From an uncultured Bradyrhizobium sp. (GTDB lineage Bacteria; Pseudomonadota; Alphaproteobacteria; Rhizobiales; Xanthobacteraceae), in the NCBI RefSeq assembly GCF_936928535.1, contig NZ_CAKZHY010000023.1, forward strand, positions 1 to 55,264: 55,264 nt of DNA, in the 5' to 3' direction. Below are positions 34,370 to 43,319 of this stretch, in pieces. The position numbers and the translations under genes are program-made. Every line of letters begins with the position of its first letter. Position 1 is the first letter of the stretch. The notes below the pieces were generated by a model. The model was not told the DNA's origin. It ran no database searches and saw only the letters and a program-made list of their open reading frames with translations.

Positions 34370-35605
34370 TCATGATGCTGCGGCCGCTCTGGCGTATTGT
34401 TGTCGCGGCTGCGTGTCGCGCAACTGCCTGTACAGTTTGCGATAGGCGATGATGACGTCGGAGAACATCCATTTGTTGTTGTCGCTTGCCAGGCGTTCGC
34501 TGATCTCGACGATCTTGTGCGGGTCCGCCGCGATGGCGAGCATGCTGTTGGCAAGCGATGTCGGGTCGGAATCGGTCAACCAGCCCGTGACGCCGTCCTC
34601 GATTGCCTCAGGCATTCCGCCAAAACGGGTTCCGAGCAGCGGCCGGCCCGCCGCCTTGGCATCGGCGACGACGAGCGGACCGGGATCATGCCAGATCGAC
34701 GGCGCGATCACCACGTCGACGGCCTTGTAGAACTCGTCGGGAGAAACAAACCCCATGAACTCGACACGGGCGTCGGGAGCCATCGCCTTCAGCCTTTGCT
34801 GCTCGCTGTCACTGACCCGCCCAGCAATCAGCGTCCTGAAACGTTCGCGGGGGAGGTTGGCCAATGCCCGCATCAGGTTCTCGATGCCCTTCTCTTCGGT
34901 GAGGCGGCCGATGAAGCCGAATGTGACCTCGCTGGTGCAGACAGGACGAAGATATGGCGCGCTTGGCGGCGCCGTCGAGGCATTGTGGATGACGGTGCGG
35001 ATCGGCGTGTCCGCAAACAGGCCGAGGTCGGTGTGGATCGACAGGACCCGCTCGCTGACGCCAACCACGGCGCTGAGCCAGTGCGTTGCGCGGCGGCGGT
35101 GATAGGTCAGCAGCGAGCAGCTGGTGCAGGTATGCTCGCAGCTCCGTCCCTTATCGAAACGCGAGCATCGGGGGCAGGTGAGATAATAATCGTGGATCGT
35201 ATGGAGCACGGGCACGCCAAGTTGGGCCGCGACCCTCCAGATCGCGGTCGTCAGTCCCGACAAATTGTTGGAGTGCACGACGTCGGGCTTGAAGGCGCGG
35301 ATTCGCTCCGCGATCATCGGCGCCAGGATCTGCCAATCCTCGACCGCATGCCACACGCTGCGCAGCGCGGCGTTCCTTGGTTCGTCGAACGGCAGATAAA
35401 GGTTCTGAACGGGCGCGGTATGGATATCGATGCCATTATGTGTTTCGGGACGTCGATCAAGCGACGTTGCGGTGCGGACCACTTCCACCTTGTCGCCCGC
35501 TTCGGCCAGGCCTTCGGCGAAACGGCGGGCAAAGATCTCGGCGCCGCCGACGACTTTCGGTGCATTCGCGGTCGGATAGAGCGAGGATGTCAAAAGAACT
35601 TTCAT
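34370..35605 (-). CDS. Family 4 glycosyltransferase
   Basis: A 411-residue GT-B enzyme. Features: start VLLTSSLYPTANAPKVVGGAEIFARRFAEGLAEAGD (glycine-rich acceptor loop), HTIHDYYLTCPRC with a Cys-rich insertion (CSRFDKGRSCEHTCTSCSLL, six Cys) seen in one subgroup of the family, donor-site FIGRLTEEKGIENLMRAL and GGMPEAIEDGVTGWL. The E-x7-E motif is degenerate (PSIWHDPGPLVVADAK). The Cys cluster may bind a metal. It is likely in one operon with the upstream glycosidase (stop-to-start gap 77 bp). Confidence 0.88.
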   Translation of the reverse strand: MKVLLTSSLYPTANAPKVVGGAEIFARRFAEGLAEAGDKVEVVRTATSLDRRPETHNGIDIHTAPVQNLYLPFDEPRNAALRSVWHAVEDWQILAPMIAERIRAFKPDVVHSNNLSGLTTAIWRVAAQLGVPVLHTIHDYYLTCPRCSRFDKGRSCEHTCTSCSLLTYHRRRATHWLSAVVGVSERVLSIHTDLGLFADTPIRTVIHNASTAPPSAPYLRPVCTSEVTFGFIGRLTEEKGIENLMRALANLPRERFRTLIAGRVSDSEQQRLKAMAPDARVEFMGFVSPDEFYKAVDVVIAPSIWHDPGPLVVADAKAAGRPLLGTRFGGMPEAIEDGVTGWLTDSDPTSLANSMLAIAADPHKIVEISERLASDNNKWMFSDVIIAYRKLYRQLRDTQPRQQYARAAAAS

Positions 35606-35682
35606 GGGGCCAATCTCTTTCTAGAGAACGCAGGAAACCACTGATCCACAACCGCATTGGCTGGCGTGCTCGCAGGCATCGC

Positions 35683-37011
35683 TCACCTCTCCGGCCGGAT
35701 GTCGAAATCGGGAGCCGCAGCCGCATTCGTGTTGACCAGGAGCGGCGTGCTCGACACCGGCATCCATGCCCCTGAAGCGGGCTGCGACGAAGCTTCGCAA
35801 GGAAGGCTGTAAGTCGCGTCCGCGGCGCTCGATCGCAGCCGGACGGCAAAGCGTTGGTTTGGATCCCCGGACCAGATCGCTATGCGCCGGCCGGCCGGCG
35901 TCGATGCGATGATCGCAGTGACACCGCCCGTCAGCTTCTTGCCTTCCGCGCTCGTGCTCGACCGGACAAAGGCCCATGCGTCACGAACCGCGCAGGCGGC
36001 CGGCTTCGGAGAATTGTCGAAATGGTACAGGCCGAAATTGTGTTCGAGGTCCGATGGATTCGTTCCGCTGTCCTTGAGTTCGTACAGCCAGATGCCCTTG
36101 AGCCAGGATGAGGCGGTCGAAGCCCAGAGGATGAGCTGGGCCATATTGTCGGCCTGTGCCTGCTCACTGACGCCGCATTTGTTGTTCGCCGTCGGCCAGC
36201 CTGCTTCCGTCACATAAATTGGAAAGGTCGGGTTGCCGCTGGCGTCGGTCACCAGGCGATGAAAGGCGCTCAGCCGGTCGACGACCTCCGCCGAATTGCG
36301 CCGGGAAGGTCCCATGCAAAAATTATAGAGATGGATCGAGACGCCATCGGCATATTGAAGAATGCCGGATTGCAGCATCTGCTGGGTCCAGCTCCAGCCG
36401 GGATCATCGCCAATCGCGCCGACCACGAAAGGGGCGCCGGGCGCGGCTTGCTTGACCGCGGGCTGTACGGTCTTGGCCAACGCCAGATAGTTTTCGGCCG
36501 AGAATGCCGCGTCTTTCTTGGCCGCGAGATTCCATTCATTCCAGAGTTCGAACACCGGGCGCTGCGGCGCGACCGCGTGCGCTGCGGCCGATGCATAGGC
36601 GGCGAAGCGCTGTCGTGCCTCGTCCGTCGTCGGCGGCATGGAATTCGGCACGAGATGGTGGCCGAAAGCCAGGATGAGGAAGGGGCGGGCAACGGCCGAC
36701 TTGATTTGAGCATCCAGTCGGCCGAGCTGCGGGGTAAACCCGATCCGGCCTCCGGGCTGTTCGAAGTCAGACCACGGAAAATCGTCGCGGAACGCGTTGA
36801 CGCCCAAATCCCTGATCTGGCCGATATTGGTCGAAGGTGTGTAGCCGCGCGAGCTGACCGGGCCGCCCAGTCCCTGATGCGTGCCGACACCCAGCAAGAA
36901 CTTGCTGTCGAGCGGCTGCGCGGTCTGAGCGAGCCCGCCGGAGGTCGATAAACCGAGGGCGACGAGCCCGATGAGGATGTGCCGCGTGGCGCTTCTTAAG
37001 GTGCTTTGCAT
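35683..37011 (-). CDS. Secreted clan A glycoside hydrolase (PslG/GH39-like)
   Basis: A 442-residue protein with a signal peptide (about 1-30, ending GGLAQT). The barrel has acid/base Glu159 in ELWNEWN and nucleophile Glu269 in YVTEAGW, the pattern of clan A hydrolases; the layout resembles PslG-type enzymes encoded in exopolysaccharide loci. A beta-rich domain of about 100 residues follows at the C-terminus. In such loci these enzymes trim polymer in the periplasm and affect its release. It is flanked by glycosyltransferase genes on the same strand. The family (GH5 or GH39) is not decided here. Confidence 0.85.
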   Translation of the reverse strand: MQSTLRSATRHILIGLVALGLSTSGGLAQTAQPLDSKFLLGVGTHQGLGGPVSSRGYTPSTNIGQIRDLGVNAFRDDFPWSDFEQPGGRIGFTPQLGRLDAQIKSAVARPFLILAFGHHLVPNSMPPTTDEARQRFAAYASAAAHAVAPQRPVFELWNEWNLAAKKDAAFSAENYLALAKTVQPAVKQAAPGAPFVVGAIGDDPGWSWTQQMLQSGILQYADGVSIHLYNFCMGPSRRNSAEVVDRLSAFHRLVTDASGNPTFPIYVTEAGWPTANNKCGVSEQAQADNMAQLILWASTASSWLKGIWLYELKDSGTNPSDLEHNFGLYHFDNSPKPAACAVRDAWAFVRSSTSAEGKKLTGGVTAIIASTPAGRRIAIWSGDPNQRFAVRLRSSAADATYSLPCEASSQPASGAWMPVSSTPLLVNTNAAAAPDFDIRPER

Positions 37012-37122
37012 CGTTCAGATCGCGCTCACCACGGTCCTCGCTCATGCTGCCATGGATGCTCCCGATGGCGATCCATTTGTCCGATCCCTGGGCGCGCTGC
37101 GGCGCCAGGGTTTCAAGTCTGC

Positions 37123-38286
37123 TCAGGCGTTGCTCGACACGTCCTGTTGCAGTTGCACCTGCTCTTCGGGACGGCGCTCGTCGCTCTGCAGCACTTCCAT
37201 GTAGACCTGCCGGAGCTGCCGATGGGTCTTCTGCACATCGTAATATTGCTTGAAGCGCTCGTAGCCGCGGTGCCCCAGCACTTTCAGGTCGAGGTCGAGC
37301 GCGCGTTGGAAGCCCTGGACCAGCTCCGCGGCGGTAACTGGCTCGCAAAGCACGCCGGTCACGCCATCGACCACGATCTCCGGCAATGCTCCGATCCGAA
37401 ACGCCAAGATCGGCTTGGCCGCGCGCATCGCTTCCAGCGCGACCAGACCGAAGGCTTCCCAGCGAGAGGGGATCACAACGAGGTCGGCGGCCTCCAGATG
37501 GGTTTCGATCTCGCGGCGGTCGAGCCAGCCGAGCAGGGTGACGTTGGAAGGGACCGGTGGGCCGTCGAACTTGTTGACGACGGAGGCGCCAACGATGCGG
37601 ACATCAAGTACATCTTCGAGCCGCCTCGCCGCCTCGATCAGCAGGTCATAGCCCTTTTGTCGATCGAGCCGGCCGATGAACAGCACCTTGGTCTTTTTCG
37701 AGGGCCAGAACGCAGCCACCGGCGGCGGCTCCGGACGCGTCTTCGAGATGCCGTTGGGCACCAATGTGAGGCGATCGGCCGAAATCCCGGCGCGAACGGC
37801 TTCGTTGAACTCATCTGCAGAGATGCAGATGATTCGATCCGTGGTTCGCGCAAGAAGGTTCTCGGCAGCCTTCGAGACCTGGTGGCTCAGCCGTCCGGTC
37901 TCGCGAGAGAAGGCCCAGCCATGCGGACAATAAATGACGCTGGGGGCCTGCGGCCTTGCCGCGAGCGCAGGCCGGAGAACCAGACCCGCAAACGACGAGT
38001 GCAGGTGAACCACATCGGGTTTGAAGCTGTCGATTGCCTGCAAGCTCGCGCGCAGCATATTGAAGAGCCCGGACATGCTGCGGCCCGACCGTTCGAATGT
38101 CGTCATCTGGACGTCATCAATGCCGAGATCGCCTCGGTGATCCGAAGGCACAACATAATGGATGTTCTCGGCGCCGAAGCTCGCTTGCTGCTGCGGATGC
38201 AGCTCATTCAGGTAGCTCGCGATTCCGCCTCGGATCGTTTCAGCGATGTGCAAGAGCTTGATGGGTCGTTGGAGCGAGCCTGACAT
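37123..38286 (-). CDS. Family 4 glycosyltransferase
   Basis: A 387-residue GT-B enzyme starting MSGSLQRPIKLLHIAETIRGGIASYL. The start at 38286 follows AAGGGACC; a longer frame start at 38427 has none. Donor-site features are intact: FIGRLDRQKGYDLLIEAARRL, the E-x7-E motif in SRWEAFGLVALEAM, and PEIVVDGVTGVLCEP. It lies 111 bp after the glycosidase gene and 175 bp before the next glycosyltransferase on the same strand. Donor and acceptor sugars cannot be read from the sequence. Confidence 0.9.
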   Translation of the reverse strand: MSGSLQRPIKLLHIAETIRGGIASYLNELHPQQQASFGAENIHYVVPSDHRGDLGIDDVQMTTFERSGRSMSGLFNMLRASLQAIDSFKPDVVHLHSSFAGLVLRPALAARPQAPSVIYCPHGWAFSRETGRLSHQVSKAAENLLARTTDRIICISADEFNEAVRAGISADRLTLVPNGISKTRPEPPPVAAFWPSKKTKVLFIGRLDRQKGYDLLIEAARRLEDVLDVRIVGASVVNKFDGPPVPSNVTLLGWLDRREIETHLEAADLVVIPSRWEAFGLVALEAMRAAKPILAFRIGALPEIVVDGVTGVLCEPVTAAELVQGFQRALDLDLKVLGHRGYERFKQYYDVQKTHRQLRQVYMEVLQSDERRPEEQVQLQQDVSSNA

Positions 38287-38461
38287 CACTGGGTCCCTTC
38301 GTAGGCGTCGGCAGTGGCGCGGACGATCCTCCCAATACGAAGCAACATTTTGACGAGCGTGTGGTGTTGTTGCGCCAACAGTGCATCCGTCGTCGTCACG
38401 AAAATTTTTCTCTGCAGACGGAACCAAAAGAATTTACGAGTATTCGATCGGTTTGCGCGCG

Positions 38462-39598
38462 TCAGTTGATGCGCCGTTCCGCCAGGAATTGCAGCAGTGC
38501 GTCTGCAGATCGCTGCCATGAAAACTGCGCGAGTCGATCCTGCTGCCGCTTTCGCTCACTCTCGGAGATTGCGCCGGCAGCCAGCCGTGCTTGCATGCAT
38601 TGACGCAGAGCATCCGAATCGTTGGCGTCGAAATAGGCAGCCGCGTCGCCGCAGGTTTCCCTGACTGCGGCGGCTGTCGAGGCAATGACCGGACATCCGA
38701 ACAGCATTGCCTCAAGCGGAGGCACACCGAAGCCTTCATAGAGAGAAGGAAATACAAACGCTGACGCGTGTGCATAGAGTGCGGCGATTTCGTTGTCAGT
38801 CAGGCGGCCCGCCATGATGATATTCGGGGTTGCCTTGCCTAAATTATCCTGAAAGACGCTGCTGTTGTGGCCGCCGACGATGACAAGTGGAACATCCGGC
38901 CGGTCCAGCGACCGGATGGCGCGCATTGCCACGGCGAGATTCTTGTTCTTCGTCATTGAGCCGATGAAGAGAAAATAGCTGTGGGAGCAAAGCCCCAGCC
39001 GGCCGAGAATGTCATCATCGGGAACCGTTTTTGCAAAGTGCTCCGCGCTGTTGGGGAGCACCGGAATCCGGGACGCGGGTAGATTCAGGACGTCGGCAAG
39101 CTCATGACGCGAGAAGTCCGAAACTGTCGCGATGGTTGCGCTACGCGCCAGCAATCGATCCATGGCGCGATGAACCGTGCGATAGCGCCAGCCGAAGAAG
39201 TCCGGGCGACGAAAAACCTGGGCATCGTGAATGACCACGATTTGGTCACGATGCAGCACGGGTCCTGAATTCGCCAAGCTTATCAAGCGTCCGCCCGCGG
39301 CCGCGCGCGCCAGATCGACCTGATCCCAGGCGTGGCCGCTCAAGCGCCCGATCTTTCGAACCTTGATTTTCTCGAGACGAAGCACGTCGCGGACATCCGG
39401 TGGAATCAGCAGTTGCCATTCGCAATCGTGCAGTCGTGCCGGAAAGCGCCCCGTCGCCAATGCGTGGTCGATGGCTTTGACGATTTCAGCGGCATAGCGC
39501 TGAACGCCCGTCAGCGCTTGCGAGAGAAAGCGGCCGTTGATGGAGATCTTCAGGTTGGTGCTGCTCGGCAGAGAGCGTGTCGGAGACTGTATCGTCAT
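38462..39598 (-). CDS. Family 4 glycosyltransferase (WbaZ/mannosyltransferase-like)
   Basis: A 378-residue GT-B enzyme. Start ISINGRFLSQALTGVQRYAAEIVKAID, then VVIHDAQVFRRPDFF and VSDFSRHELADVL, typical of the branch containing mannosyl- and rhamnosyltransferases. Donor site: FIGSMTKNKNLAVAMRAI, and E-x7-E in SLYEGFGVPPLEAM. All key residues are present. It is the first gene of the minus-strand series 32910-39598, so the promoter for that series may lie within 39599-39812. Confidence 0.9.
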   Translation of the reverse strand: MTIQSPTRSLPSSTNLKISINGRFLSQALTGVQRYAAEIVKAIDHALATGRFPARLHDCEWQLLIPPDVRDVLRLEKIKVRKIGRLSGHAWDQVDLARAAAGGRLISLANSGPVLHRDQIVVIHDAQVFRRPDFFGWRYRTVHRAMDRLLARSATIATVSDFSRHELADVLNLPASRIPVLPNSAEHFAKTVPDDDILGRLGLCSHSYFLFIGSMTKNKNLAVAMRAIRSLDRPDVPLVIVGGHNSSVFQDNLGKATPNIIMAGRLTDNEIAALYAHASAFVFPSLYEGFGVPPLEAMLFGCPVIASTAAAVRETCGDAAAYFDANDSDALRQCMQARLAAGAISESERKRQQDRLAQFSWQRSADALLQFLAERRIN

Positions 39599-39812
39599 AT
39601 TGTCCTAGCTGTGCACGGATCGGGCCAGCCGATGCGCCGCTAGAGAGCAATTGTTAGGCACGAAAATATGACGGAGCGATGTTCCATGCGCGATCGAACA
39701 CGTCCGGCCCTGAGACCGCGAAGGGCGGATGCGCTGAACAGCCTGGCGCCGTCAGCGGAACTGCGCGCGATCTCCGAGCAATCCGGCGAGCCCGGTTCGG
39801 TGCCCGTCGGGA

Positions 39813-41438
39813 TCACGGGCCAAAGATGCCTTCTTCTATCAGGTCGAGAACAGCGCCTGCCTTCAGAAGCTCGCGTTGTAACCGCGCGATCGGAATGTCC
39901 TGCACTGCCATGCCGCTCTCGGCCGCGAGCGCTCCGGCGACGCCTGCGGCTTGCCCGAGGATCATGTATTGCGGCTCCATGCGCAGCGAGGAATAGGCGA
40001 CGTGAGAAGCGGACAGGCAGACCGGCACCAGCAGGTTCTGCAATTCGTCCTTGCGAGGCGTCATCACCCGATAGGGGATCTGGTATGGCTGCACGGGGAC
40101 TTGCATGTCTCCCTCGTTGCGGATCGATCCATCGGGCATCACGACCCGCTGCACGTTATGGGAGTCGCTGTTGTACGACCCCATCCCGATCGAATCCGGC
40201 TTGGCGCGGTTTGTCTGCAGATCCGCCTGTGTCACGACATAGGCGCCAACCATGCGTCGTCCCTCGCGGATGTACAATTCTCTTGGCCAGTGGCTGCTGT
40301 CCGAGAACTCGTCCTTCGGCAGGCCCCATGCATTGAGCTGGCTCTTGAGTGTCGCAGGCACGACCGGATCGTGGCTGAGAAAGTAGAGCAGTCCCTGGGT
40401 GTAGCGAAGATGTTCGGCGCGGATCCGTTGCTTGTCCTGGTAGGAGGCATCCGGATAGGCGTCGCTATGGCCGATATAGTCGCTCGAGAACGGCCCGTTG
40501 TTGTTGAAGTCGGCCTTGTGGTTCGGAAGCCGGACCGGGTACAAAAAATCCGTGAGCGAGGGTTCGCGTCCCATGTGCGATTGAAAGTCCTGCAGGTATC
40601 GCGCCAGCAACGCAAATTGGGTTGAATCGTAGCCGTCCGGTTTGGGAAGCGGCAGACGATTTGCGGGATCATCGGTCAGAACGAGACGATAATTGTAGGC
40701 CTGGACGTTCTTGTCGCCGCTTCCGGCTGTCGGGAGCGGGCTCGACGAGATCTCCGGATAGAGTTGGTGGTCGTTGCGATAGGCTGATATCGGCCAGCGA
40801 AACTGGTGCTGCGGCGTGATGGTGCGTACGCCGGCAAGCGTCTCGCCGTAAGTCTGCGTGCTTTCGCGGCCCCAGGTATATGTCGTGCCTGACTGTGCCA
40901 GAAGATCGCCTTCGTAGCTGCAGTCCACAAAGACTTTGGCGCGCCATACGTGGCTATCCTCGCTCGTCACGGAAACGATCTTGTGATTTTCGACGGATAC
41001 GCCGTGATGTTCGCGCAGCCGCGCGCCGAACACGACCTCGACACCGGCTTCACCGAGCATCGCGCCGAAGGTGTCCTCGGAAACATGCGGCTCCGCGAGC
41101 CAATCCGTTGTGCGGTCGAGGCGAGATCGGCCGTAATGCTCGGCAACGCGGCGATAAAACAGTCTCGCATATCCGCCGATGACCTCCGGATTGCCGAGGT
41201 CGGTGGCGGAAAGGCCTCCGGTGACCATGCCGCCGAGATGATGGCCCGGCTCGAGAAGCACGACATGCGAGCCCTGGCGCGCGGCTGCATAGGCGGTCAT
41301 GACGCCGGCAGCTGTACCGCCGTAAACGAGGACGTCCTTGTTGACGGGAGATTGAGCGCTCGCCGGGCTGACAATCAGCGACAGTATCAAGCAAAGCAGG
41401 AGGCCGGATGTTCTGCAATAAGTCGACATCGATATCAC
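39813..41438 (-). CDS. Secreted FAD-dependent oxidoreductase
   Basis: A 541-residue protein with a signal peptide (about 1-29, ending PASAQ). The dinucleotide-binding fold follows at once: VLVYGGTAAGVMTAYAAARQGSHVVLLEPG, then HLGGMVTGGLSATDLGN and YSGDL-like VDCSYEGDLLAQSG. This matches the FAD-dependent oxidoreductase family (PF12831) that often occurs as lipoprotein or secreted enzymes of sugar metabolism. An ATG at 41429 (MSTYCRT) is an alternative start. It lies at the right end of the exopolysaccharide locus; a role in oxidising sugars of the polymer is conceivable but not shown. Confidence 0.85.
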   Translation of the reverse strand: MISMSTYCRTSGLLLCLILSLIVSPASAQSPVNKDVLVYGGTAAGVMTAYAAARQGSHVVLLEPGHHLGGMVTGGLSATDLGNPEVIGGYARLFYRRVAEHYGRSRLDRTTDWLAEPHVSEDTFGAMLGEAGVEVVFGARLREHHGVSVENHKIVSVTSEDSHVWRAKVFVDCSYEGDLLAQSGTTYTWGRESTQTYGETLAGVRTITPQHQFRWPISAYRNDHQLYPEISSSPLPTAGSGDKNVQAYNYRLVLTDDPANRLPLPKPDGYDSTQFALLARYLQDFQSHMGREPSLTDFLYPVRLPNHKADFNNNGPFSSDYIGHSDAYPDASYQDKQRIRAEHLRYTQGLLYFLSHDPVVPATLKSQLNAWGLPKDEFSDSSHWPRELYIREGRRMVGAYVVTQADLQTNRAKPDSIGMGSYNSDSHNVQRVVMPDGSIRNEGDMQVPVQPYQIPYRVMTPRKDELQNLLVPVCLSASHVAYSSLRMEPQYMILGQAAGVAGALAAESGMAVQDIPIARLQRELLKAGAVLDLIEEGIFGP

Positions 41439-41971
41439 GCTTCCGCGGGCTGGAGATGACCTTTCTTTTTATCTGCGCCTTCCGATGAATGGCGTAGCGA
41501 CGCAGTATGATTGATTGAGGCCGGAACGGCGTCGGGAGAATGGCGTTTGTCGTTGCGAAAGTGCTGATCGCGCCATGTGTCTGACACCAGGCTGAATGAA
41601 ATGGCTTGCGGCGCGCAAACCACGGATCAGGCACTAGCGTTTCGAATGGGCTCGTCACGGCAACGCGGCTTCAACATCATCTATTCTTGTATTGCGAATT
41701 GATCCTGCGAATGGACTGGAGCGCGCTCGTATCCCGCAGCTCATTTGCGATCGGCAGAGGTGAGATCTGAATGTCGGGCCGCCGCGCTTCGTGGTCATGT
41801 CTTCTTTGTCGTCATGGCGATGCTTGCTGGACCACATCGGCTCGGCCTGTTACCAGATCATCTGCACGAATTCGGTCGTCGAGTTGTTTTTCGGAGTTGG
41901 TCAGTGGCTGGGGAAAGCGAAGGAATCCTGGGGGCCATTGCCCTGAGGTCAAATTCACAAGAGGCTTGGGC
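41439..41971. other. Divergent intergenic region, FAD oxidoreductase and aldose epimerase
   Basis: 533 bp without a supported gene. Short frames on both strands have poor composition. It marks the end of the exopolysaccharide locus and should hold both promoters. I saw no strong palindrome. Confidence 0.5.
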
Positions 41972-42844
41972 ATGAGCGACACGTACACGATCCGCAGCGG
42001 CTCCCTCGCCGCAACCATCAAGGCCCAGGGCGCCGAGATGTGCTCGCTCAGGCACGAGGACGGTGTCGAATTCGTCTGGCAGGCCGAACCGGTCTGGCCG
42101 CGCCATGCGCCGTTGCTGTTTCCGATCGTCGGGCGTCTTGCCAATGACGAATTGCGGCACCGGGGCAAGACATACCGGATGACCCAGCACGGTTTCGCAC
42201 GCGACAACCTGTTTGCATGTGACGAGAGCCGGTGCACGCTGGTGCTCGAAGACAGCGTGACGACGCGCGAGCGTTATCCGTTCGCGTTCCGGCTGACTGC
42301 AGCCTATGTGCTCGACGATTCCGGTCTCGATCTCACGCTCACGGTCGTGAATACCGGCAACGAGACCTTGCCGGTGTCGCTCGGTGGCCATCCGGCTTTC
42401 AACTGGCCGCTTCAGGCCGGCGTGCCGAAGGAGAGCTATGCGCTGACGTTCACGAAGGAGGAGCCGTCTCCGATTTGCCGTGTCGAGGGCGGCCTCCTGC
42501 TCGAAGCTGCCGACCCTAGCCCGGTTCGGGGCACCGTGCTTCCGCTGTCGGAAGCCTTGTTCACCAACGACGCCGTCATCCTCAATCCCGTCAACAGCGC
42601 CGCGGTCCGCTATGCGGCCGGGCAGGGCACTGGACCCTGGCTCAGAATGTCATGGCGCGGCTTTCGCGAGCTCGGAATCTGGTCGAAGCCGTCGGGCGCG
42701 CCGTTCGTCTGCATCGAGCCCTGGCGCGGTTACGCAAGCTCAGTCGGCTTTGACGGCGAGTTCACTGACAAGCCTGGCCTGATGCACATTGCGCCCGGCG
42801 CAGAGGAACAAGCCTCGTTCCGGATCGAGGTCGGCACGTCCTAG
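41972..42844 (+). CDS. Aldose 1-epimerase family protein
   Basis: A 290-residue cytoplasmic protein of the galactose-mutarotase superfamily (LacX/YeaD-like branch), which interconverts alpha and beta anomers of sugars or sugar phosphates. Seen: RHEDGVEFVWQAEPVWPRHAPLLFPIVGRL near the start, HGFARDNLF, and SLGGHPAFNWPL with the conserved His. I start it at 41972 (MSDTYTIRSG) behind AAGAGG; the longer frame from 41771 has no support. Transcribed alone. Confidence 0.87.
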   Translation: MSDTYTIRSGSLAATIKAQGAEMCSLRHEDGVEFVWQAEPVWPRHAPLLFPIVGRLANDELRHRGKTYRMTQHGFARDNLFACDESRCTLVLEDSVTTRERYPFAFRLTAAYVLDDSGLDLTLTVVNTGNETLPVSLGGHPAFNWPLQAGVPKESYALTFTKEEPSPICRVEGGLLLEAADPSPVRGTVLPLSEALFTNDAVILNPVNSAAVRYAAGQGTGPWLRMSWRGFRELGIWSKPSGAPFVCIEPWRGYASSVGFDGEFTDKPGLMHIAPGAEEQASFRIEVGTS

Positions 42845-42901
42845 ACTAAGGCGCGTGCGAGGCGCCAGAACGCCGTCATCCGTGGGCAGGCCTAGGCCGT
42901 T

Positions 42902-43102
42902 TCAGCTCATGTGCACTTTGCCATTCACGTCCCTCGTAAAGGTCAACCCCATAAATGTAAGCGAGCCGCCGCGCGCGTCGATAACATCGCTGCTCACATG
43001 GTTGGGATCGGTCTTCATGCCACCGCTAACCTTCTCAAGGTCCTGCGCTGTCAGTTCCGTCTTGTTGTTATGCGTATTGTTGCTTCCGATTGTATCAGTC
43101 AT
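42902..43102 (-). CDS. Double-glycine-leader peptide D (orphan, bacteriocin-like)
   Basis: A 66-residue precursor, MTDTIGSNNTH at the start. Residues 1-28 form the leader, ending TELTAQDLEKVSGG, which matches peptides A, B and C. The 38-residue core starts MKTDPNHVSSDVID, has no Cys and is mildly hydrophobic in the middle (LTFMGLTFTRDVNG). The gene lies about 34 kb from the exporter and has no transporter of its own in this window. A CRP-like box lies 74 bp upstream, and its promoter aligns with that of peptide C. It is probably exported by the same NHLM system, by inference. Confidence 0.75.
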   Translation of the reverse strand: MTDTIGSNNTHNNKTELTAQDLEKVSGGMKTDPNHVSSDVIDARGGSLTFMGLTFTRDVNGKVHMS

Positions 43103-43175
43103 CACATGTCTCTTTGGTTGGCGCGATCATCCGATGCCGCTGCGACCACATTTGGCATCATCGCTCCGGTCGGTA

Positions 43176-43191
43176 TGTGACGGCCATCACA
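43176..43191 (-). promoter_or_regulatory. CRP-like box upstream of peptide D
   Basis: TGTGA-CGGCCA-TCACA, a perfect match to the CRP-family consensus. It stands 74 bp from the peptide start, at nearly the same distance as the box of peptide C (75 bp). Confidence 0.65.
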
Positions 43192-43319
43192 AAGTGTCCG
43201 GGACCGGCCAGAAGCGTTACGCTTGGACCGACCCCATGATCCAAACTCCCAAGAATGTCGTCGGGTAGCGACGCGCTACGAGGCTATGGTTGCGCCTTAA
43301 TGAGGCCGCGTCCTGGCTG

